Shown here in pieces: positions 1-7,062 of a DNA stretch of 8,064 nucleotides (positions are counted from its first letter, which is position 1; each line of letters starts with the position of its first letter). The position numbers and the translations under genes are program-made. The stretch spans positions 1 to 8,064 of the forward strand of contig JBDZUZ010000163.1 in assembly GCA_040255445.1 (NCBI GenBank), given 5' to 3'. The DNA comes from JBDZUZ01 sp040255445 (GTDB lineage Bacteria > Planctomycetota > Phycisphaerae > Phycisphaerales > UBA1924). The notes below the pieces were generated by a model that saw only the letters and a program-made list of their open reading frames with translations, was not told the origin of the DNA and did no database searches.

Positions 1-1
1 G

Positions 2-793
2 GCGATCCTCGCCGCCGCGGCGCTGCTCCTCGTCGCCCTCTACCGGTTCGATGTCATCCGCCCCGGCTCCTTCCGCCGCGCTCAGAAGCGCGATGTCTCC
101 AACCTCCCCGCCGCGTACTGGTTCCTGGGCGCTGTCATGGTCTTCTGCGCCCAGATCGCCGGCATGATCGTCGCCGAGGGCACCCTCACCTTCTTTGAGA
201 AGCTCTCCGACCGCGCCCTGGTGTTCCAGGTCATCGCCGGCTACCTCGCCGCCACCGCCACCGCCATCGTCGTCATCCGCATGACCACGGGCGGACACCA
301 CAAGGACGGCCTCACGCTGCGCCCCCGCGATGCCGCGCTCGGCCTCGCCTGGTTCGTGCCCACCCTCCTCGTCACCGCCGCCGTCTCCTTCGTCGCCGTG
401 CAGGTCGTGACTTTTCTGGATGGCCCGCCCGACCAGATCGCGCACGAAGGCCTCCGCAAGATGCTCGAAGACCGCGACAGCCCCTGGACCAAAGCCATGC
501 TCGCCGCCGCGATCATCGGCGCCCCGATCGTCGAGGAAGTGATGTACCGCGGCTTCCTGCAGTCCGCCTTCGTGCGCCTGCTCGGGGGACGCATCTGGAT
601 CGCGATCACCCTCTCATCGCTGCTCTTCGCCGCGGCCCACGCGACCCAGGTCCCCTGGCACGGCCTGGTCACCCTGTTCGTGCTCGGCGTGTGCCTGGGC
701 TTCAGCTTCGAACGCACCCGCGGCCTCGCAGCGCCCATCGTCATCCATATGGCGTTCAACGCCGTCAACGCGTTTGTCGCGTTCGCCCAATAA
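2..793 (+). CDS. CPBP-family intramembrane metalloprotease (Abi/CAAX protease-like), 5' partial
   Basis: The reading frame is open from the left window edge, so the start codon is missing; an internal ATG at 137 is not needed as a start because hydrophobic coding sequence precedes it. The visible 263 residues contain many hydrophobic segments, consistent with a polytopic inner-membrane protein. Three family motifs are present in order: EExxxR (E178, E179, R183 of the visible part, coded from 533), FxxxH (F209, H213), and HxxxN near the C-terminus (H249, N253). These are the metal-binding and catalytic residues of the CPBP (CAAX protease and bacteriocin-processing) family, relatives of eukaryotic Rce1. 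Family members cleave membrane-embedded or prenylated substrates, or act in bacteriocin maturation and immunity; the substrate here cannot be predicted. The C-terminus is complete. The next gene on the same strand starts about 125 bp later, so co-transcription is possible but not shown. Confidence 0.9.
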   Translation, partial: AILAAAALLLVALYRFDVIRPGSFRRAQKRDVSNLPAAYWFLGAVMVFCAQIAGMIVAEGTLTFFEKLSDRALVFQVIAGYLAATATAIVVIRMTTGGHHKDGLTLRPRDAALGLAWFVPTLLVTAAVSFVAVQVVTFLDGPPDQIAHEGLRKMLEDRDSPWTKAMLAAAIIGAPIVEEVMYRGFLQSAFVRLLGGRIWIAITLSSLLFAAAHATQVPWHGLVTLFVLGVCLGFSFERTRGLAAPIVIHMAFNAVNAFVAFAQ

Positions 794-850
794 CCAGCGC
801 TGATCCCCGGACCAGGATCCCCTCTTTCGCGTGAAATCCCCCGCGTGGCG

Positions 851-866
851 TGGGGAGATCTCCCCA
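851..866. promoter_or_regulatory. 16-bp perfect palindrome upstream of the histidine kinase gene
   Basis: TGGGGAGATCTCCCCA is a perfect dyad with no spacer, about 50 bp upstream of the preferred kinase start at 918. A spacerless perfect palindrome is a poor RNA hairpin but a typical form for a binding site of a dimeric regulator. This function is inferred from symmetry and position only. If the kinase started at the GTG at 831 the site would lie inside coding sequence. Confidence 0.35.
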
Positions 867-917
867 TTCACCCAACCCACCACAGAACCGCTGGTACCGG
901 GGCTTACGACGTGCGCG

Positions 918-2177
918 ATGTCGGACGATGTAGGCACCGTCATGCCCGCGGCACCCCGCCCATCCAACGAGCCACAGCGCCTCCGGGCGATCGAGGACTT
1001 GGATGTCCTCGACACCCCCCCGGAGGAGGGCTTCGACCGGATCACGCGGCTGGCCTGCGAGTTGTTCAAGGTGCCCATCGCCGCGGTCAGCATCGTCGCC
1101 GAAGACCGCCAGTTCTTTAAGTCGATCCAGGGCCTCGATTGCCGCGAGACCCCGCGCGATCAGGCGTTCTGCGCGTACACCATCCTCGGCGACGAGGTGA
1201 TGCACACGGAGGACGCTGTGTGCGATGCACGCTTCGCCGATAACCCGCTGGTCACCGGCGCTCCCGGGATCCGCTTCTACGCCGGGCACCCGCTGCGCCT
1301 TCCCAACGGCCTCTGCGTCGGGTCGCTCTGCGTGATCGGCCACGACACCCGCACGCTCTCGCCGGATGAGGCGAGGCTGCTCAAGGAACTCGCCGGCGTC
1401 GTCGTCGACACGCTCGTCCATCGCCAGATCGCCCGCGATGCGGTGGTGGCCGCGCAGGCCAAGGCAACCTTCCTCGCGAGCATCGGCCACGAGATCCGCA
1501 CACCGATGACCGCGATCCTCGGATTCTCCGAGATCGCCACCGACCCAACCTGCACCCCCGAAGAACGCGCCGAGATGCTCGCCGGCATCCACCGCAACGG
1601 CCAGCACCTCGTCCGCCTCATCAACGACCTGCTCGACTTCGCGGGCGCCGAATCCGGCAAGCTCACGATCCGCCGCGCCCCCGCCAGCCCGGTCCAGATC
1701 GTGCGCGATGTCGTGACCACGCTCACGCCCCGCGCCCGCGACCGAGGCATCTCGCTCCGCCCCCAGCTCGATATCGCGGAGCAGCTCCTCGCCAACACCG
1801 ACCACAGCCGCCTCCGCCAGGTCCTCCTCAACACCATCGGCACCGCGATCTCGCTGGCCGGCGGCGATCGCATCGAGATCCAGGCGGGCACGATGCCCGG
1901 CGACGAGCGCGCACTCCTCGTCATCACCGTCACGATCCCGGACCCGCAGTTCACCGCCGCCGATGTCGCCAGGCTCTTCGAACCCTTCTGCGACCGGGCC
2001 GATGACCCGGGCCGCGGCGGGCTCGGGCTCGGGCTGGCGCTCTCGCGACGTATCAGCCGCCTGCTCGGCGGCGAACTCGAGGTCGTCTCCTCCGCGGCGG
2101 GCGCCGCCTTCCGCATCACGCTCCGCGCCGATCCCATCACCTGCGCGACGACCCAGCCAGTACGGCTCGCCGGCTGA
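918..2177 (+). CDS. GAF domain sensor histidine kinase with degenerate ATP-binding domain
   Basis: From the ATG at 918 the product has 419 residues. The frame also offers a GTG at 831 (29 residues more) and an ATG at 942. I prefer 918 because the added N-terminus is low-complexity and family members usually begin just before the RLRAIEDLDVLDTPPEEGF segment. No good Shine-Dalgarno is visible. Residue numbers below count from the GTG at 831. A GAF domain covers about 48-195. A HisKA helix follows, with the H-box GHEIRTPM and phospho-acceptor H220. A HATPase_c-like domain covers about 320-430. There are no membrane segments or signal peptide, so it is cytoplasmic, and no receiver domain is fused. 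The F-box (RLFEPF, 381-386) and a glycine-rich G2 box (394-402) are kept. The N-box has T338 where the Mg-binding Asn is expected, and the D-x-G-x-G G1 box is replaced by PDPQF (370-374). Autokinase activity is therefore doubtful. No response regulator gene is adjacent. Confidence 0.85.
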   Translation: MSDDVGTVMPAAPRPSNEPQRLRAIEDLDVLDTPPEEGFDRITRLACELFKVPIAAVSIVAEDRQFFKSIQGLDCRETPRDQAFCAYTILGDEVMHTEDAVCDARFADNPLVTGAPGIRFYAGHPLRLPNGLCVGSLCVIGHDTRTLSPDEARLLKELAGVVVDTLVHRQIARDAVVAAQAKATFLASIGHEIRTPMTAILGFSEIATDPTCTPEERAEMLAGIHRNGQHLVRLINDLLDFAGAESGKLTIRRAPASPVQIVRDVVTTLTPRARDRGISLRPQLDIAEQLLANTDHSRLRQVLLNTIGTAISLAGGDRIEIQAGTMPGDERALLVITVTIPDPQFTAADVARLFEPFCDRADDPGRGGLGLGLALSRRISRLLGGELEVVSSAAGAAFRITLRADPITCATTQPVRLAG

Positions 2178-2215
2178 CGCCGCGGCCACAAAGCCACGCT
2201 CCCGCAACAGAATCA

Positions 2216-2242
2216 GCCGGCCGCGCTCACAACGCGGCCGGC
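2216..2242. terminator. Hairpin between convergent genes, putative bidirectional terminator
   Basis: GCCGGCCGCG and CGCGGCCGGC form a perfect 10-bp, all-GC stem with the 7-nt loop CTCACAA. It lies between the stops of the histidine kinase (2177, +) and the DUF892 gene (2272, -), where a shared terminator is expected. No T-tract follows on either strand, so it may act as a weak or factor-assisted terminator, or simply protect both mRNA 3' ends. Confidence 0.55.
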
Positions 2243-2271
2243 CGTGCAATCCCGCTCGCGACCCAGGCGGA

Positions 2272-2793
2272 TCACCGCTTCGAGGCCGGCTGCTCGGTCC
2301 CGGTCGTCGCCTTCGGGTTCACCGTCGACTTGGCGATCTTCGTCAACAACTTGTTGGCGTTGCCCTCCTCGTCCAGCGTCTGCTGCAGCGTCTTGACGAC
2401 AGAGTCAAGCCCCAGTTGCTCAGCGAATGACCGTGCTGCGCCGTACCCCGCCATCTCGTAGTGCTCGACCCGCTGCGCCGCCGCGATCAGCGCCGCATCA
2501 CGCACGGCGGGATCCGAGTCCTCCGCCTCGATCAGCTCGCTGCCTTCCTTGATCAATCCCTCCATCGCCTCACACTTCTCGCCGCGGGCGCCGATGCCGA
2601 GCTCCCCGCAGATCGACTCGAGACGCGATACGTGTTCCTTGGTCTCCGCGAGATGCTCCTCGAATGCCTTCTTGAGCTCGGGGTCGCGCGCCGCCTTCGC
2701 CATCTTCGGCAGGGCCTTCGTCAGCTGCTTCTCGGCGTTGAGCAGGTCCTTGACCTCGTGCGCCAGCAGACTGTTCATGTCCTTCAGTTTCAT
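2272..2793 (-). CDS. DUF892 / YciE-YciF-like ferritin-fold stress protein
   Basis: This is a 173-residue protein from the ATG at 2793. A GGAGG (2800-2804 on the minus strand) sits 6 nt upstream of that ATG, which makes it a better start than the ATG at 2799 or the GTG at 2817. The sequence is almost all helical with two similar halves, as in DUF892 (Pfam PF05974), a ferritin-like four-helix family. Likely di-iron ligands are E21 in the NAEKQL helix, E50 and H54 in the HLAETKEH helix, E110 and E113 in the RVEHYE helix, and E142 or E143 in the TLDEEGN helix. The C-terminal tail of about 18 residues is polar and probably disordered. YciF-type proteins are cytoplasmic and stress-associated, but their biochemical activity is poorly known. 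The gene is transcribed away from trpS and towards the histidine kinase; a link to that kinase is not shown. Confidence 0.9.
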   Translation of the reverse strand: MKLKDMNSLLAHEVKDLLNAEKQLTKALPKMAKAARDPELKKAFEEHLAETKEHVSRLESICGELGIGARGEKCEAMEGLIKEGSELIEAEDSDPAVRDAALIAAAQRVEHYEMAGYGAARSFAEQLGLDSVVKTLQQTLDEEGNANKLLTKIAKSTVNPKATTGTEQPASKR

Positions 2794-3030
2794 CGTCATC
2801 CTCCGATCGCGTAACACCCTCCGAACCGCACCGGCAACGACCCGGCGCGACAGGGTTCAACACTCTTCCTCCGCCGGATGAGCCCGCGATGAGGCTCCCA
2901 TGAGAGCGAACCGTGCCGGCCCGATCGCCCTCCGACAAGCAGCCTCCCCGGCCGCCCGATGCCGCCCGCCGATCAGCCGCCACCTCCGCTCTCAGCCCCG
3001 GCCCGTCCGCCTCCCCTAAACTCGCTCCCC
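2794..3030. other. Divergent intergenic region between the DUF892 gene and trpS
   Basis: This stretch should hold promoters for both divergent genes. On the minus strand the GGAGG of the DUF892 gene is clear. On the plus strand no Shine-Dalgarno precedes trpS. The hexamer TAAACT at 3017-3022 resembles a -10 element and would place the transcript start almost on the trpS ATG. No convincing -35 box is seen. A weak 5-bp hairpin (GAGCC/GGCTC, near 2880-2897) is the only notable symmetry. I see no gene here. Confidence 0.4.
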
Positions 3031-4130
<1,100 letters not shown>

Positions 4131-4137
<7 letters not shown>

Positions 4138-4158
4138 AGCGTAAATCGTACAGCGTAC
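4131..4158 (+). repeat. Heptamer direct-repeat array, left arm
   Basis: Four consecutive 7-bp units are seen: AGCGTAA, AGCGTAA, ATCGTAC and AGCGTAC. The first unit includes the last codons and the TAA stop of trpS. The last unit is exactly complementary to the first unit of the right arm at 4207. Together with the right arm this looks like an extragenic palindromic element with period 7. Confidence 0.8.
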
Positions 4159-4206
4159 ATGAAGGCAGGTGCGGAACTCACCGCGCCAGCCCCGCCCCGG
4201 CAACCT

Positions 4207-4234
4207 GTACGCTTCCCGCTTTCCGCTGTACGCT
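4207..4234 (-). repeat. Heptamer direct-repeat array, inverted right arm
   Basis: On the minus strand the units read AGCGTAC, AGCGGAA, AGCGGGA and AGCGTAC, the same consensus as the left arm in opposite orientation. The arms are separated by 48 bp (4159-4206). The best pairing is the inner 8 bp, AGCGTACA (4152-4159) with TGTACGCT (4206-4213). The outer units pair with about one mismatch each, except the ATCGTAC/TCCCGCT pair, which matches poorly. Confidence 0.75.
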
Positions 4235-4276
4235 GTAAAAAGAAGAACGGACACCCGTGTGCGCAGGTGTCCGTTC
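4235..4276 (-). terminator. Intrinsic terminator reading on the minus strand
   Basis: GAACGGACACC (4245-4255) and GGTGTCCGTTC (4266-4276) form a perfect 11-bp stem with a 10-nt loop. Read on the minus strand, the hairpin is followed directly by TTCTTTTTAC, a clear T-tract. Read on the plus strand, only CTCAAATAAC follows, so the hairpin is much weaker there as a trpS terminator. It could work both ways, but its polarity points to a transcript arriving from the right. Confidence 0.7.
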
Positions 4277-4545
4277 CTCAAATAACCCGCCGCTCAGCGT
4301 CGGTCCCTCCAGACGACGCGAACAGGCAGGTGGATGGGGCTCTCTCTCCGAACCCGCGGCACCCGGCTTTCGCCAGATCCCGAAGGTGGCCGCCGGCCGG
4401 GAAGCGGGGGGCGAGACCCGGTTCCCAGGCCTGGCGACCTTGGGGGTTCATCGAACCGCGGCGTTGGGGCTGGGTTAAGTCAGCCGCGATCGACAGGGGA
4501 AGGATCGCGGAGCGCGGTGAGAAACCTGTGAGACCCGCGTGAAAC
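4277..4545 (-). ncRNA. Candidate structured non-coding RNA, family unknown
   Basis: This roughly 270-bp stretch has no convincing gene and ends, on the minus strand, in a strong intrinsic terminator. It is rich in local structure: GCGTCG/CGACGC (4298-4303 with 4314-4319), a CTGGC-GAAA-GCCGG tetraloop hairpin on the minus strand, GGTTC-ATC-GAACC (about 4445-4457), and CCGCGATC/GATCGCGG (4484-4491 with 4503-4510). The 5' end is a guess, placed just after an AT-rich patch that could hold a promoter. I found no RNase P, tmRNA or SRP RNA signature motifs. The same DNA could instead be the plus-strand leader of the lipoprotein gene, or inert spacer. Confidence 0.3.
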
Positions 4546-4557
4546 GAAAATCATTGT
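4539..4557. promoter_or_regulatory. AT-rich patch, possible promoter
   Basis: The run TGAAACGAAAATCATTGTG is the least GC-rich patch in the trpS-lipoprotein gap. It offers a 4-of-6 match to a -10 hexamer on either strand (AATCAT on plus at 4549, AATGAT on minus from 4555). No good -35 box is seen on either side. It could serve the lipoprotein gene, the candidate minus-strand RNA, or neither. Confidence 0.2.
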
Positions 4558-4605
4558 GAGCCGTCCGCCGCTCCATCGCGCGTGCCGGGCATCCCATCGG
4601 ATCGT

Positions 4606-4619
4606 CCCGCTCAAGCGGG
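4606..4619. other. Small hairpin in the leader of the first lipoprotein gene
   Basis: CCCGC-TCAA-GCGGG forms a 5-bp stem, or 6 bp with a tight loop, followed by CTTTCG on the plus strand. It ends 35 bp before the ATG at 4655. The T-run is too short for a confident terminator. Confidence 0.3.
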
Positions 4620-4654
4620 CTTTCGAATCGGGGTCCTCTGCCCGGAAGGTCTTC

Positions 4655-5200
4655 ATGCGCCACTCGACTCACGCTGCTCTGGCGACGCTCCTGCTATTCG
4701 CCGGCTGCAGCAGCACGCAACCTGTCCGATCGGCCGATGCGACCGAAAGTTCCGAGCCGGCCCGCAACCTCGTCGGCAGATGGGAGGCCACCACGGCCTC
4801 CGTCGCTCGCAGACGGAGCGAAGTCTGGCGCACAGGGTTCATCAGCGCCAGAACAGACCGGTACAAGCAGCAGGGCTACGACGACGCCGAAGCACAGCGC
4901 CGCGCCGAGTCCGACTTCGTCGAGCACACCGACACATCGAGCACAGAAGGCGACCCCGGACCGACCATCGTGCTCCGCGCCGATCGCAGCTTCTTCGCGT
5001 ACACCGAATCCCTCCACGCCGCGGGCTCCTGGAGTTACGCGCCCCCCGGTCGCATCACCCTCACCGCCGCCGACGACGGCGCGCAGGCAACCTTCAACCT
5101 TGACAACAACGTCCTCGCCGAAGGTTCCGGAGACCTCCGCCTGCCCTACGGAACCCTTCTCGCAAACTACGTGTACGAGAGGGCACGCCCCGAACCCTGA
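4655..5200 (+). CDS. Putative lipoprotein, lipocalin-like beta pattern
   Basis: This is a 181-residue protein from the ATG at 4655. GGAAGG (4644-4649) lies 5 nt upstream, and the signal peptide begins exactly at this Met; upstream codons in the frame encode unrelated-looking sequence. The N-terminus is a type II signal peptide: a basic start, a hydrophobic core (about residues 7-15), and a lipobox ending L-F-A-G-C, giving a mature lipid-modified Cys19. The mature chain opens with NLVGRWEA and later has TIVLRADRSFFAYTE, GSWSYAPPGRITLTA and a GTLLANYVYER-type end. That order of Gly-Xaa-Trp strands is reminiscent of small lipocalin-like or beta-barrel lipoproteins, but I do not recognise a specific family and assign no function. 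A charged, probably helical insert (about residues 55-95) separates the first strand from the rest. A second lipoprotein gene follows 79 bp downstream on the same strand. Confidence 0.75.
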   Translation: MRHSTHAALATLLLFAGCSSTQPVRSADATESSEPARNLVGRWEATTASVARRRSEVWRTGFISARTDRYKQQGYDDAEAQRRAESDFVEHTDTSSTEGDPGPTIVLRADRSFFAYTESLHAAGSWSYAPPGRITLTAADDGAQATFNLDNNVLAEGSGDLRLPYGTLLANYVYERARPEP

Positions 5201-5242
5201 TCGGCCAGAGCCCCGGGGCCGCGGCCATGCACCGCGAGAAGC

Positions 5243-5268
5243 CCGCGGCGTGGTACGATCCGCCGCGG
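5243..5268. promoter_or_regulatory. Inverted repeat overlapping a -10-like hexamer and the Shine-Dalgarno of the second lipoprotein gene
   Basis: CCGCGGCG (5243-5250) and CGCCGCGG (5261-5268) are exact inverted copies separated by TGGTACGATC. TACGAT (5254-5259) in the spacer resembles a -10 element. The right arm shares two bases with the GGAGG ribosome binding site (5267-5271). The arrangement could be a repressor operator over the promoter, or an RNA hairpin masking the ribosome binding site. If TACGAT is the -10, most of the repeat would not be transcribed, so the two readings exclude each other for that promoter. Confidence 0.35.
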
Positions 5269-5279
5269 AGGCTATCTCT

Positions 5280-6431
5280 ATGGCAACGCGAGTGCCCGGT
5301 TCCATCGCCGCGATGACCACTTCCGCCGCCTGCGCCGCGACCCTGCTGCTCGCCGCGTGCGCATCCGATCCCCACGAGCCCGAAGCGACCATCCACGAAA
5401 TCGTGCGCGAGGATGTCTTCCCCGAAGATGCGCCCCGCGGCGACTGGCGCGAGCTCCGCGTGTCGCTCGACCGCGATGCGCAGTACACGATGTCGGGTTC
5501 TGGCGTGACCGGTGGCATGGTGTGCGCCGGCTCCGCGTGGGAGTTCCGGAACAGGTGGAGCAGCAACCCCCACGCGCTCCTGACCCTAGAACTGACCTTC
5601 GGCCGCGAACTCACCGCTGCCGAATTGGCGGATGCATACTTCGAAGCCGCGATCGACGGAACCGTCTACCCGATCCCATTCCACGACCTCATGCGGCAAG
5701 ACCCCGATGAGGCCAAACGCTGGATCAACGCGGAGCAGCTCCGGATCGGGAGTGAGACGCGAATCCGCCTGGCCGCAAACGTTCCCTGCGTGCGTGTGCG
5801 TGCCACCGACAAGATTGTCCATTGGCCCCCAACCACATACGACGACCTGCTTCGTGCGCGGACCGGCGCGCGATCAGCGATGCAAGAAGCGCCCGCCGAC
5901 TTGCCGCCCGCTCTCGACCCCGCCGTCCGCGAAGCCCGCATTGTCGACGTCGCAAACCGCATCGCCGCCCTTGAGGGCTGGGCCTGGGACGGTGCGATGA
6001 GCGATGACCACTGGGCCGCGTACATCGACCTTGCACGCCGCCTGCAACTTGAAGACGACCGCTTCGTCGCGGAGGCGCTCGAGTCGTACCTTGACGCAAC
6101 AGATTGGTACTACAGTTCGATAGACCCGGAATCCAAGCCATTCCTGCTTCTGCGGGTAATGTTCGCCATCCCGCCCGGCCCGCACCCCTCCTATCGCGCG
6201 TACAAAGGCTGGCTCACGCGGCAGGTGCCGCATCACCGCAGCTTCGCGTGGCCAGTCAGTTTCGAGGACTGCCGCTTCGCGCTCACCGACCGCAGGCCCG
6301 GCTCGCGGGGCGCGCGCTACGCCGCCGCGAAAGAGTTCACATTCCTCCGCGAACGCTTCCCCTACCGCAACCTCAACCTCAACCTGATCGATCCCGCGCA
6401 AGACCCGCTCGCCCGCACCAACGCTCAATGA
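5280..6431 (+). CDS. Putative lipoprotein of unknown function
   Basis: This is a 383-residue protein from the ATG at 5280. GGAGG (5267-5271) is 8 nt upstream, and the signal peptide begins here; the frame is open much further upstream, but only as a shadow of the preceding gene. A second Met at residue 12 could also start a shorter signal peptide. The lipobox L-A-A-C places the lipidated Cys at residue 27. After a short acidic linker, residues about 55-185 look mostly beta-stranded and include two cysteines (in GGMVCAG and NVPCVR). Residues about 195-285 are helical and Trp-rich (EGWAWDG, DDHWAAY, DATDWYY). The C-terminal part is basic and aromatic. I do not recognise the family. Signal and lipobox predict an envelope-anchored protein. 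Several less favoured codons, such as AGT and ATA near 6115-6122, suggest a gene of ordinary or low expression. Confidence 0.75.
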   Translation: MATRVPGSIAAMTTSAACAATLLLAACASDPHEPEATIHEIVREDVFPEDAPRGDWRELRVSLDRDAQYTMSGSGVTGGMVCAGSAWEFRNRWSSNPHALLTLELTFGRELTAAELADAYFEAAIDGTVYPIPFHDLMRQDPDEAKRWINAEQLRIGSETRIRLAANVPCVRVRATDKIVHWPPTTYDDLLRARTGARSAMQEAPADLPPALDPAVREARIVDVANRIAALEGWAWDGAMSDDHWAAYIDLARRLQLEDDRFVAEALESYLDATDWYYSSIDPESKPFLLLRVMFAIPPGPHPSYRAYKGWLTRQVPHHRSFAWPVSFEDCRFALTDRRPGSRGARYAAAKEFTFLRERFPYRNLNLNLIDPAQDPLARTNAQ

Positions 6432-6525
6432 TCAACACCAAAGCCGAGCGACGAGACCCGCAGCACTGACTACCCCATCGTTTCTCCAACTCTGGACGGT
6501 CCACGAACGCGCCGCCTGGACTTCG

Positions 6526-7038
6526 ATGAAGCGCACCGAAGCGATCTTCGCGGAGCCGGAGGATTCGGACTTCGCGGATGCGTACGCGTTCATGGCGGAC
6601 CAGGTCGCGCTCCGTACAGGGATCCGTTCATCGGGCGGGATGCTCTGGGCCTGGTACGCCGCGCAAGGTGAATCACGCCGACGTCCGGATCTCCGATCGC
6701 GAGGCTGGCACCACCCAGGTGAACGTGCGGTGCTGGCCGAGCTGCTTGTTCCTGCACAACTGGTTGTACTCTCGCAGTTCGAGCTCTGGCACTGGGTTCT
6801 CAACAAGTGGTCAATGTATGTCTCAGTCGAGCCCGACACCGACACCTGCCGCTGTCGCGCCATCTTCGACTCCAACAACCCCAGCGCCCACACCGCCGAC
6901 CCACGCACACGTGTCTTCGATCTCGCAGAAGGCTGTTCCGACTGCTTCCGGCCGCACGCAGACCGGCAGATCCAAGCCACTGTTCCCTACTTTCGCCGCG
7001 AATGGATCGTCAGCGAACGCGAGTTCACCGCCCGCTGA
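6526..7038 (+). CDS. DUF3841 domain protein, start codon uncertain
   Basis: The 170 residues from the ATG at 6526 match the DUF3841 pattern as I remember it: DFADAYAFMADQV, then WAWYAAQG followed by RRRPDLR, then LSQFELWHWVLNKW, a VFDL segment, and the ending SIQAT-like (here QIQATVPYF) with REFTAR. Function of the family is unknown; it is small, soluble and Trp-rich. The usual family opening, LWTVHERAAW, is encoded in the same frame just upstream (6490-6519), before any ATG, GTG or TTG. The frame is open back to a TGA at 6385, and the only near-cognate candidates are CTG at 6466 or ATC at 6391. So the true protein either starts at a rare codon, giving about 190 residues, or is N-terminally trimmed. 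No good Shine-Dalgarno is seen at 6526 or 6466. It follows the second lipoprotein gene by under 100 bp. Confidence 0.75.
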   Translation: MKRTEAIFAEPEDSDFADAYAFMADQVALRTGIRSSGGMLWAWYAAQGESRRRPDLRSRGWHHPGERAVLAELLVPAQLVVLSQFELWHWVLNKWSMYVSVEPDTDTCRCRAIFDSNNPSAHTADPRTRVFDLAEGCSDCFRPHADRQIQATVPYFRREWIVSEREFTAR

Positions 7039-7062
7039 TCCGCCACCATCCAGCGTGCAGAC

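Noticed and set aside
2..793. CPBP protease plus the nearby DUF genes as a phage-defence island
   Set aside because: CPBP (Abi) proteins are common housekeeping-type membrane proteases. No nuclease, helicase, toxin, recombinase or attachment site is present to support a defence system.
765..2249. Long minus-strand open frame of 494 codons opposite the histidine kinase
   Set aside because: It is the complement shadow of a gene with clear GAF and kinase motifs; GC-rich codon bias keeps antisense frames open. The translation has no recognisable domain.
4440..4460. GGTTC...GAACC motif resembling a tRNA or tmRNA T-arm
   Set aside because: The loop is only 3 nt (ATC), no acceptor stem or CCA is placed correctly, and no anticodon or D arm can be drawn.
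4159..4542. Plus-strand frames of 127 and 73 codons in the trpS-lipoprotein gap
   Set aside because: The longer one reads through the inverted heptamers and terminator stem, neither has a ribosome binding site, and both translations are low-complexity.
4277..4545. RNase P RNA, tmRNA or SRP RNA gene
   Set aside because: The diagnostic stretches (GAGGAAAGTCC of RNase P, the tRNA-like ends of tmRNA, the CCGGAAGG-type SRP loop) were not found on either strand.
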